Shown piece after piece: positions 1 through 5,349 of a stretch of 8,408 nt of DNA (position 1 is the first letter of the stretch; each line of letters begins with the position of its first letter). The stretch spans positions 1 to 8,408 of the forward strand of contig DFIE01000146.1 in assembly GCA_002372735.1 (NCBI GenBank), written 5' to 3'. Under the pieces are notes generated by a model. It ran no database searches. It saw only the letters and a list, made by a program, of their open reading frames with translations, and was not told the DNA's origin. This DNA comes from Clostridiales bacterium UBA3705. GTDB lineage: Bacteria > Bacillota_A > Clostridia > Oscillospirales > Oscillospiraceae. The position numbers and the translations under genes were made by a program.

Positions 1-527
1 AAGAGCTTCAGGTTGTCCAGATGGCCCCAGTACCCCATGGGGGCAGTGCCGTAAACCGAGAAGGTAATCTCGGTGTCCGCGGTGAGCGTGAACTCCCCGG
101 TTTCAAAGCTGACCCAGTTGTCCCAACCGGTGGTGACAATGGTGCTCTCGGAGTCAAAGAGCTTCTGCTCCCCTGCCAGTACGGCATAGTGCAGAAGGCT
201 GTCCTGATTCTCACCGTCCATCTCAAAGGTGAACTTGTAGGTGCCGGCAGTCAGCTTCACGGCATAATCGGCAGCAATGGCCACCTGTTCGTCGTTGCTG
301 ACCCAAAGATTCAGCACATGGGTCTTATTGACGGCGGAGCCGGTGTTGTCCAGAATTTCACCCGTCAGCCCGGTGAGAACCCAGTTGGTGGTGTCTCCGG
401 TCTCAAAGTCGCCGTTGGGCAGGGCGATTTCGGCCAACTCCCCCTCGGCAAAGGCCGCGGGCAGCAGACTGAAGACCAGCGCCATGACCAGCAAAAAGCT
501 GATCCAACGTTTTTGTGAATAATGCAT
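1..527 (-). CDS. Secreted protein with N-terminal carbohydrate-binding-like module (partial, 3' end outside window)
   Basis: The first 175 codons are open from ATG 527 to the window edge. GGAGG (535-539) lies 7 nt before the ATG. Residues 1-27 form a Sec signal peptide: basic start (QKRW), a hydrophobic core, and a likely cleavage site after AFA27. The mature part starts with a short lead and then NGDFETGDTTNW, the usual opening of galactose-binding-like beta-sandwich modules (CBM4/9, CBM61 type). The visible part ends in GYWGHLDNLKL, the typical closing strand of such a module ('the domain then describes the ligand-side D(D/N)V/LxL strand'). Thus one complete module of about 145 residues is visible, and whatever follows, catalytic or anchoring, is outside the window. 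Similar modules precede family 53 endo-galactanases and other gut polysaccharide hydrolases, so an extracellular glycan-degrading or glycan-binding protein is likely. This is inference; no catalytic residues are visible. It has its own promoter and is not part of the neighbouring operon. Confidence 0.8.
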   Translation of the reverse strand, partial: MHYSQKRWISFLLVMALVFSLLPAAFAEGELAEIALPNGDFETGDTTNWVLTGLTGEILDNTGSAVNKTHVLNLWVSNDEQVAIAADYAVKLTAGTYKFTFEMDGENQDSLLHYAVLAGEQKLFDSESTIVTTGWDNWVSFETGEFTLTADTEITFSVYGTAPMGYWGHLDNLKL

Positions 528-581
528 AAAATAACCTCCGTTTTCTTTAGAATATCATGTAGTTCTGCTGGATTTACCCTT

Positions 582-610
582 ATTTTATCACCGGTCGAGG
601 GGAAAGTCAA
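582..610 (-). promoter_or_regulatory. Sigma-A promoter for the secreted protein gene
   Basis: On the minus strand TTGACT (605-610) is followed after exactly 17 nt by TAAAAT (582-587). These match the sigma-A consensus at 5 of 6 positions each. The predicted start near 575 leaves a leader of about 48 nt with GGAGG close to the ATG. The DNA upstream of the -35 (611-658) is AT-rich, as in UP elements, and carries the palindrome TGTATACA (613-620), which could be an operator. The -35 lies about 50 nt past the terminator of the upstream operon, so the gene is probably transcribed separately. Confidence 0.75.
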
Positions 611-658
611 TTTGTATACATTGTAAAACCAATCGCCATTATTTTATGCAATTTCACG

Positions 659-683
659 AAAAACCGCGCCGTTTCCGGCGCGG
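659..683 (-). terminator. Rho-independent terminator after the MATE gene
   Basis: Minus-strand RNA would fold into a perfect 8-bp GC stem (arms 676-683 and 664-671) with a 4-nt loop, followed directly by five U residues (663-659). It begins 5 nt after the MATE stop codon. On the plus strand there is no T-run after the stem, so it should work leftward only. It closes the carboxypeptidase-glycosylase-MATE operon. Confidence 0.85.
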
Positions 684-688
684 CATAT

Positions 689-2071
689 TCAGGTATTCAG
701 GGGATTCCAGCTTCCACGGCGATAATAGAGAGCAAACATGACGAACAGCAGCACGTTGTGACCGATCATACAGCCCCATGCAGACACCAGGCCCATGCCC
801 AGCAGACGGGTGCAGAGGAAGGTCCCTGCAATCCGGATCCCCCACATGCCGATGACGTTGAACACGAAGGGCATTTTCGTCTTTCCCGCCCCCTGGAGCA
901 TTCCTTCTATCACAATGGACATACCGTAGACCGGTTCGGACACGGCCACCATCCGCAGCACAGTACTGCCCAGAGTAATGACCTCCGGATCCTTACTGAA
1001 CAGGCGCACCATCGGCCCGGCATAGGCAAAGAGCAGCCCGCCGGTAAGCACCATCATGGCCACCTCCAGCGTCAGAATCACCCGGGACAGATCCCGGAGC
1101 CTGGCTCTGTCTCCGGCGCCGATGGCATTGCCGGTGAGGGCGGCGGCCGCCGCCTGCATTCCATAGCCCGGAATGTAAAAGGCGGATTCCACGGTATTGG
1201 CCACAGTATGGGCCGCGGTGGAGAGCTCCCCCAGGGAGTTGATCATGGCAGCAAAGACCACATACCCCAGGCTGGTGGCAAAGCGCTGGAGCATATTAGG
1301 CATGGCCACCTGCATACAGGGCCGGAGCACCGTCCAGTCCGGGCGGATGGAATAGCCCCTGGGTGAGATGACCCTGTGCCTGTACAGCGCCACAGTGATC
1401 ACCACGCCGCCCAGCGTAAAGGCGACGGCTGAGGCGGCGGCCGCGCCCACCACACCCCAGCCGGCGCCGTAGAGCGTCACCCTTCGGCCCAGAAGGCTGA
1501 CCGTGCGGGTGGGATAGATGAGCAGCAGATTCAGCACCACGTTGACCAGATTCACCATCAGGCCTACCCGCATGGGGGTCTTGGTGTCCCCTGCCGCACG
1601 GAGCACCGTGCCGAAAATGGCGCTGGCAGCCCGGGGCAGCATGGGCAGGTACAAAATCAGAAAATAGGATGAGGCCATTGCCCGAACACCGGGGTCCACC
1701 TGCATCCAAACCGGCACCAGGCCGGACAGCGAAGAGGTCAGCACCGTGAAAAGAAGCCCTGTCACCAGCACCGCCAAGGCGGATTGCGCTGCTGCCCGTC
1801 GGGCTGTGTCCCGGTCCTCTGCCCCCAGGGATTGGGAGATTTGGGCGAGAAACCCCACCCCAAAGGCGTACACTGTGGTGCCGATGAGCCAATTCACCGT
1901 GGTGGTGGAGCCCACTGCAGCGGTGGCCGCGGTACCCAGGCTGCCTACCATGGCCGTGTCAATGTATTGCACGGCGGTTTGCATGGTCTCCTCCAGCATG
2001 GTGGGCCAGGCGAGGGTCAGTACCGCAGGCAGAAGCTGCCAGCGGCGGCGTGTGTCTTGTGAAACGTTCAT
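689..2071 (-). CDS. MATE family efflux transporter
   Basis: This is a 460-residue polytopic membrane protein of the multidrug and toxic compound extrusion family, which exports cationic drugs or metabolites in exchange for Na+ or H+. Two homologous halves of about six helices each are visible. The first opens with LAWPTMLEETMQTAVQYIDT and then AMVGSLG (about residues 20-45), with the conserved helix-1 Pro. The second half repeats the pattern near residue 258 (MPNMLQRFATSLGYVVFAAM, then INSLG). VLRAAGDTKTPM and MLQGAGKTKMPF are the paired loop motifs of the family. The start is uncertain. The frame is open to a GTG at 2134 that overlaps the glycosylase stop (GTGA), giving 481 residues. I prefer ATG 2071, because the extra 21 codons hold several codons rare here (ATA, CTA, CGA), fall on a strong hairpin, and make the N-terminus unusually long. 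Neither start has a good Shine-Dalgarno site. Substrate is unknown. It is the last gene of its operon. Confidence 0.93.
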   Translation of the reverse strand: MNVSQDTRRRWQLLPAVLTLAWPTMLEETMQTAVQYIDTAMVGSLGTAATAAVGSTTTVNWLIGTTVYAFGVGFLAQISQSLGAEDRDTARRAAAQSALAVLVTGLLFTVLTSSLSGLVPVWMQVDPGVRAMASSYFLILYLPMLPRAASAIFGTVLRAAGDTKTPMRVGLMVNLVNVVLNLLLIYPTRTVSLLGRRVTLYGAGWGVVGAAAASAVAFTLGGVVITVALYRHRVISPRGYSIRPDWTVLRPCMQVAMPNMLQRFATSLGYVVFAAMINSLGELSTAAHTVANTVESAFYIPGYGMQAAAAALTGNAIGAGDRARLRDLSRVILTLEVAMMVLTGGLLFAYAGPMVRLFSKDPEVITLGSTVLRMVAVSEPVYGMSIVIEGMLQGAGKTKMPFVFNVIGMWGIRIAGTFLCTRLLGMGLVSAWGCMIGHNVLLFVMFALYYRRGSWNPLNT

Positions 2072-2082
2072 AACATTGCAAG

Positions 2083-2108
2083 GCAGGGCCGCGGATCGGC
2101 AGCCCTGC
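2083..2108 (-). promoter_or_regulatory. Intercistronic hairpin between glycosylase and MATE genes
   Basis: Minus-strand RNA from 2108 to 2083 can form a 10-bp stem (GCAGGGCUGC paired with GCGGCCCUGC, one U-G wobble) with a 6-nt loop. No U-tract follows, so it is not a standard terminator. It lies between the glycosylase stop (2131) and the preferred MATE ATG (2071), and ends 11 nt before that ATG. It might tune MATE expression by partial termination, RNA processing or control of ribosome access. If the GTG at 2134 is the true MATE start, the hairpin lies inside the coding region. Its function is inference. Confidence 0.45.
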
Positions 2109-2130
2109 ATTTCCTTTAGATTGTGTATGC

Positions 2131-2712
2131 TCACTCTGCGGTGGGGTAGAGCTCCGGGCAGAGCTGTCGCAGCCGGGCCCGAATGGTCATCAGGTCATGG
2201 AAGGTCTCTGGCCGGCGGGAGGGATCCCGCAGGAGCGCCGAAGGGTGGTAGATGGCAAGATACTCCACCCCATCCCGAGTAAACCACTGCCCGTGCTGCC
2301 GGGTGATGCGGAAGTCCGGATCGATAAGCTCCATGGCGGCATACCGGCCCAGACAGATCACCGCCTTGGGGCGGATCAGCTCCATCTGACGGCGCAGCCA
2401 GGGCAGGCAGGCTGCCCGCTCCTCAGGTTTGGGATCGCGGTTTCCGGGCGGGCGGCACTTGACCACGTTGGCAATATAGCAGTTGTGGCGGCCCAGGTCA
2501 ATGATGGAGAGCATATCGTCCAGCAGCTTGCCCGCAGGCCCCACAAAGGGCTGGCCCTGCAGATCCTCCTGCTGACCTGGGCCCTCCCCCACCAGCATGA
2601 CGGAGGTCTTTGTGGGCCCCACCCCCACCACTACCTGGCGGCGGGTACGGCAGAGCTCGCAGCCGGTACAGGCGGCGCAGTCCCGGCGCAGCTGTTCCCA
2701 TGCCGACTCCAT
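2131..2712 (-). CDS. Family 4 uracil-DNA glycosylase (iron-sulfur type)
   Basis: The 193-residue protein would cut the N-glycosidic bond of uracil in DNA, the first step of base-excision repair of deaminated cytosine or misincorporated dUMP. The four cysteines expected for the [4Fe-4S] cluster of family 4 enzymes are present: C15 and C18 (CTGC), C86 (NVVKCRPPGNR) and C102. The uracil-pocket motif GEGPGQQED is at 42-50, the stacking Phe is in QPFVGPAGKLL (F56), and the second active-site motif is HPSALLR (156-162). The length is typical. ATG 2712 was chosen because it has GGGAGG 9 nt upstream and overlaps the carboxypeptidase stop (TGATG). A longer reading from 2787 would add 25 Pro/His-rich residues that are a shadow of the upstream gene. 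The enzyme is presumably translationally coupled to the carboxypeptidase; I see no functional link between the two. Confidence 0.95.
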   Translation of the reverse strand: MESAWEQLRRDCAACTGCELCRTRRQVVVGVGPTKTSVMLVGEGPGQQEDLQGQPFVGPAGKLLDDMLSIIDLGRHNCYIANVVKCRPPGNRDPKPEERAACLPWLRRQMELIRPKAVICLGRYAAMELIDPDFRITRQHGQWFTRDGVEYLAIYHPSALLRDPSRRPETFHDLMTIRARLRQLCPELYPTAE

Positions 2713-4139
2713 CAGCGGCCGCCTCCCGGGCGGCGCTGGCGCATGGCGCTGCGACGACGGCGGCGGTGGACAATGGCACGGATCCACAGCAGCAGAAGCA
2801 GCAGCACCACCAGGCCGATGAGCAGCAGAATGATCCAGCCGTATTCGGCCATGAAATCCACGCTCTCCTGCAGACTCTCGGGCACGCTGGCCTCTACAGA
2901 GGTCAGGGTCTCAACAGTGGTCTCGCCGATGAGCTGGCCGTTATAGAAGGCCTGGAGAGTGCCCACCTTCTCGCCCTGCTCAATGGGGGCGGTAAGCCCC
3001 TGGGGATTGCTCAGGGTGTATTGAGTGGTAATCTTGGATTTGTCATACTCCTTGGGCAGCAGGCAGTTGATGTTCTCTGAGGGAATCAGCACCACGCCCT
3101 TGTGATCCTTGGCATACTGCACGGGCACCTGGTCAGTGGGCTGGAGCTTGGTAACCACCTGGGCGTAGGAGAAGTTTTCAAAGCCGTAGTCAAAGAGCTT
3201 GCGGGCCTCTACAAAGTTGTTGTAGCGGACGCTGCCGTCCTCCCGCAGGTCGGTGGAGGCGTTGAGAATGATACAAAGCAGGTTCAGGTTGCCGTCAGAG
3301 GCCCGGGAGATCACACAGCGGCCGGCGGCACTGGTGTAGCCGGTTTTGATGCCGATGGCGTTGGGGTAGTAGTAATCGCCCAGGGTTTCGGTACTGATGA
3401 GATAGTTGGTGCTCACCAGATGGCGGGGTTCCTGCTTGTTGGTGGCAGGCACGTCATAGGCCGCGGTGGAGGTAATTTCACGGAAGGTCTCGTTATTCAG
3501 CGCGTGGCGGGTGATGATGCTCAGGTCCTTGGCAGTGGTGTAGTGATTGCTGTCATGCAGACCGTGGGGCGTGACAAAGTGGGTGTTGGTACAGCCCAGC
3601 TCCTTGGCGGTGGTGTTCATCAGGGTGACAAAGGTGGGAATATCCGCGGAGATATACTCCGCCACCACGTTGGCCGCCTCGTTGGAGGAGACCACCATCA
3701 GGTAGTACAGCACGTTGCGCAGAGTCAGCTGTTCGCCCACCTCCAGCTTTACCTCGCCGCCGGCCTCGGCAATGCCTGCCACTGCGGTTTCTGACACAGT
3801 GAGCACGTCGTCCAGCTTGCCGTACTGCAGGGCCAGCATACAGGTCATGATTTTGGTCAGGCTGGCTGGGAACATGATGTCCTCTTCGTTTTTGGCATAG
3901 ACCACTGTGCCGGACTGCAGCTCAATGAGCAGGGCAGCGCCGCAGTCCGCCTCATACTCCGGCGCACCGCTGAGCGGGTTGTTCCGATATTGGTCGGGAT
4001 CGTTGGGGGCCTCGGTCTCGGCTGTGGTCTCGGCAGTTTCCTCTGCAGCCTCTGTTTCGGCGGCCAGCGCAGATGGCGTGAGCAGGCTCAATACCAGAAG
4101 CAGACAGAGCGCGAGGGATAGAATTTTCATTTTTTTCAT
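2712..4139 (-). CDS. D-alanyl-D-alanine carboxypeptidase (peptidase S11, DacA/DacF-like)
   Basis: This 475-residue low-molecular-weight penicillin-binding protein would remove the terminal D-Ala from peptidoglycan pentapeptides outside the membrane. A signal peptide covers residues 1-26 (SALA|A). It is followed by a Glu/Thr/Ala-rich linker (27-45). The three active-site motifs are intact: SLTK at 93-96 (nucleophile S93), SSN at 151-153 and KTG at 265-267. PHGLHDSNHYTTAKD (191-205) is also typical. The C-terminal beta domain follows. Unlike the classical enzymes, which end in an amphipathic helix, this one ends in a strongly hydrophobic segment (about 435-453) and a tail with five consecutive arginines. 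This suggests a true transmembrane anchor with an Arg-rich cytoplasmic end. Start: ATG 4139 has GGAG 6 nt upstream; the in-frame ATG at 4169 has none. It heads the leftward operon, with a strong promoter at 4216-4243. Confidence 0.95.
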   Translation of the reverse strand: MKKMKILSLALCLLLVLSLLTPSALAAETEAAEETAETTAETEAPNDPDQYRNNPLSGAPEYEADCGAALLIELQSGTVVYAKNEEDIMFPASLTKIMTCMLALQYGKLDDVLTVSETAVAGIAEAGGEVKLEVGEQLTLRNVLYYLMVVSSNEAANVVAEYISADIPTFVTLMNTTAKELGCTNTHFVTPHGLHDSNHYTTAKDLSIITRHALNNETFREITSTAAYDVPATNKQEPRHLVSTNYLISTETLGDYYYPNAIGIKTGYTSAAGRCVISRASDGNLNLLCIILNASTDLREDGSVRYNNFVEARKLFDYGFENFSYAQVVTKLQPTDQVPVQYAKDHKGVVLIPSENINCLLPKEYDKSKITTQYTLSNPQGLTAPIEQGEKVGTLQAFYNGQLIGETTVETLTSVEASVPESLQESVDFMAEYGWIILLLIGLVVLLLLLLWIRAIVHRRRRRSAMRQRRPGGGR

Positions 4140-4168
4140 AGAATTCTCCGTTTTCCCGGGAAAAAGCA

Positions 4169-4198
4169 TTGCCCGGAGGCGCTAGATTATGGTATAAT
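4169..4198 (+). promoter_or_regulatory. Promoter for the HhH / two-component operon
   Basis: A perfect -10 TATAAT (4193-4198) is preceded by TGG (4190-4192), which makes it an extended -10. A weak -35 TTGCCC (4169-4174) lies 18 nt upstream. The predicted start is near 4205, giving a leader of about 58 nt that crosses the -10, spacer and -35 of the opposing carboxypeptidase promoter. A GGGAG Shine-Dalgarno site (4250-4254) stands 8 nt before ATG 4263. Confidence 0.7.
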
Positions 4199-4224
4199 AA
4201 CAGTGTCTATGTAGAATTATACCA
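4190..4224. repeat. 9-bp inverted repeat formed by two facing extended -10 elements
   Basis: TGGTATAAT (4190-4198) and its exact reverse complement ATTATACCA (4216-4224) are separated by 17 nt. Each arm is the extended -10 element of one of the two opposing promoters. The symmetry may simply reflect two near-consensus promoters, or the site may also bind a dimeric regulator such as the response regulator encoded next door. Confidence 0.7.
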
Positions 4225-4243
4225 GAAAAACAGCGCTTGTCAA
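4216..4243 (-). promoter_or_regulatory. Strong sigma-A promoter for the carboxypeptidase operon
   Basis: On the minus strand TTGACA (4238-4243) and TATAAT (4216-4221) are both perfect consensus, with a 16-nt spacer and a TGG extended -10 (4222-4224). The predicted start near 4209 gives a leader of about 70 nt to ATG 4139. The start site faces that of the opposing operon (about 4205), and the two promoter footprints overlap. Confidence 0.85.
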
Positions 4244-4262
4244 CGGAAAGGGAGATAAAGAT

Positions 4263-4667
4263 ATGCTTAAAAAACCCGCCCAACTGCTGGTTGTGCTCAC
4301 AATGCTCCTGATTGCGGGCCTGGGCGGCTATTTCCTGGGTAAATCCCATGGCCTGGCCCAGGCAATCCCCTCGGCGGGGCAGACGGAGCAGCCCCTTTCC
4401 GCCCCGGCGGCAACCCAGGTACCGCTGAGAGAGCTTCCTGCCGCCCGGGAGGAGACCCAGGCCGCTGCAGCGTTTCCCATCCCCATTAACACCTGCTCAG
4501 AGGACACCCTCACCAATCTGCCCGGCATCGGCCCGGTGCTGGCCCGGCGAATCGTGGAATACCGGGAACAGAACGGTCCGTTCACCTCTTACGACGACCT
4601 GACCAAGGTAAAGGGCATCGGGGAGAAGATCCTGGAGGGTATCAAAGACTATATCACACTGGAGTAA
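4263..4667 (+). CDS. Membrane-anchored helix-hairpin-helix protein (ComEA-like, short)
   Basis: The protein has 134 residues. A short basic start (LKK) and one hydrophobic segment (about 8-25) form an uncleaved anchor or signal. A flexible Ala/Pro/Gln-rich linker follows (about 31-72). The C-terminus is a pair of helix-hairpin-helix motifs: LPGIGPVLARRI (86-97) and VKGIGEKILEGI (116-127), joined by EYREQNGPFTSYDDL. This is the DNA-binding repeat of ComEA, the extracellular double-stranded DNA receptor of natural transformation. Bacillus ComEA is longer and has an SLBB domain between anchor and HhH; here only the linker is present. The usual family 'NTAS' turn reads NTCS, with C78 the only cysteine. 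No comEB or comEC is adjacent, so a role in competence is uncertain. It is first in the operon. GGGAG (4250-4254) lies 8 nt before the ATG, and the Shine-Dalgarno site of the next gene lies in its last codons. Confidence 0.85.
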   Translation: MLKKPAQLLVVLTMLLIAGLGGYFLGKSHGLAQAIPSAGQTEQPLSAPAATQVPLRELPAAREETQAAAAFPIPINTCSEDTLTNLPGIGPVLARRIVEYREQNGPFTSYDDLTKVKGIGEKILEGIKDYITLE

Positions 4668-4671
4668 GACC

Positions 4672-5349
4672 ATGAAAATTTTGATTATTGACGACGAAGA
4701 GCTTTTGATTAAGGGCATTCGCTTTAACCTGGAGTCAGAGGGCTATGAGGTGCTCACCGGCACCGATGGCGCCCAGGCTGTGGCCATGGCCCGGGACCCG
4801 GAAATCCGGCTGATCATCCTGGACGTGATGATGCCGGTCATGGACGGGCTGGAGGCCTGCAGGCAGATCCGTGCATTCTCTGACGTGCCCATCATTATGC
4901 TGACCGCCAAGACAGAGGATATGGACAAGCTGATGGGCTTTGAGCACGGCGCTGACGACTATCTCACCAAGCCCTTCAACATTCTGGAGCTGAAGGCCCG
5001 GATCCGGGCTCTGCTGCGCCGCAGCGCCAAATCCTCCGCCGTGCAGAATGAACGGATCACCTGCGGCAGCATCACCATTGACCCCAGCAGCCGCAACGCC
5101 TACAAAAAGGGCATACCGGCAGAGCTGACTGCCAAGGAGTTTGACTTGGTGGAGCTCTTGATCCGCAACCCCAACCGGGTGTACTCCCGGGATAATCTGC
5201 TGGACATCATCTGGGGTGACGACTATCGCAGCGATATCCGCACCGTGGACGTCCACATCCGCCGCATCCGGGAGAAGCTGGAGGAGGATCCGGCCGCCCC
5301 GACACACATTATGACAAAGTGGGGAGTTGGGTACTATTTCAAAGCCTGA
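4672..5349 (+). CDS. Response regulator, OmpR/PhoB family
   Basis: The 225-residue transcription factor would be phosphorylated by the kinase encoded next. The receiver domain (1 to about 118) carries the acidic pair D7-D8, phosphoacceptor D51 (LDVMMPVMDG), T78 in MLTAK and K100 in TKP. The winged-helix domain (about 127-224) ends in the family pattern: recognition helix RTVDVHIRRIREKL (190-203), then the wing WGVGYYF. This is the class that includes PhoP, WalR and MtrA. The start is well supported: GGAG (4661-4664) overlaps the stop of the upstream gene, 7 nt before ATG 4672. The 3' end overlaps the kinase frame by 23 nt. Targets are unknown. Autoregulation through the inverted-repeat promoter region is possible but unproven. 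Confidence 0.97.
   Translation: MKILIIDDEELLIKGIRFNLESEGYEVLTGTDGAQAVAMARDPEIRLIILDVMMPVMDGLEACRQIRAFSDVPIIMLTAKTEDMDKLMGFEHGADDYLTKPFNILELKARIRALLRRSAKSSAVQNERITCGSITIDPSSRNAYKKGIPAELTAKEFDLVELLIRNPNRVYSRDNLLDIIWGDDYRSDIRTVDVHIRRIREKLEEDPAAPTHIMTKWGVGYYFKA

Noticed and set aside
21..518. Open frame on the plus strand opposite the secreted protein gene
   Set aside because: It has no Shine-Dalgarno site, has a low-complexity translation, and lies fully opposite a gene with a promoter, RBS, signal peptide and recognisable module.
2713..2787. Longer N-terminus for the uracil-DNA glycosylase
   Set aside because: The extra residues are Pro/His/Arg-rich shadow of the carboxypeptidase tail. Family members start just before the first CxxC, as ATG 2712 does.
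2197..2946. Long plus-strand frame across the glycosylase and the end of the carboxypeptidase
   Set aside because: Antisense shadow in GC-rich DNA. Both minus-strand genes beneath it have intact family motifs and this frame has none.
3102..3794. Plus-strand frame of 230 codons opposite the carboxypeptidase
   Set aside because: Gly/Val-rich shadow translation with no domain or RBS. The minus-strand gene has SLTK, SSN and KTG motifs across the same DNA.
4140..4169. Earlier in-frame ATG (4169) for the carboxypeptidase
   Set aside because: It would put ten polar residues before the signal peptide and has no Shine-Dalgarno site. ATG 4139 has GGAG at good spacing.
4156..4176. CCGGG...CCCGG stem in the carboxypeptidase leader
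   Set aside because: Only 5 bp with an 11-nt loop and no T-run; too weak to call a regulatory structure or terminator.
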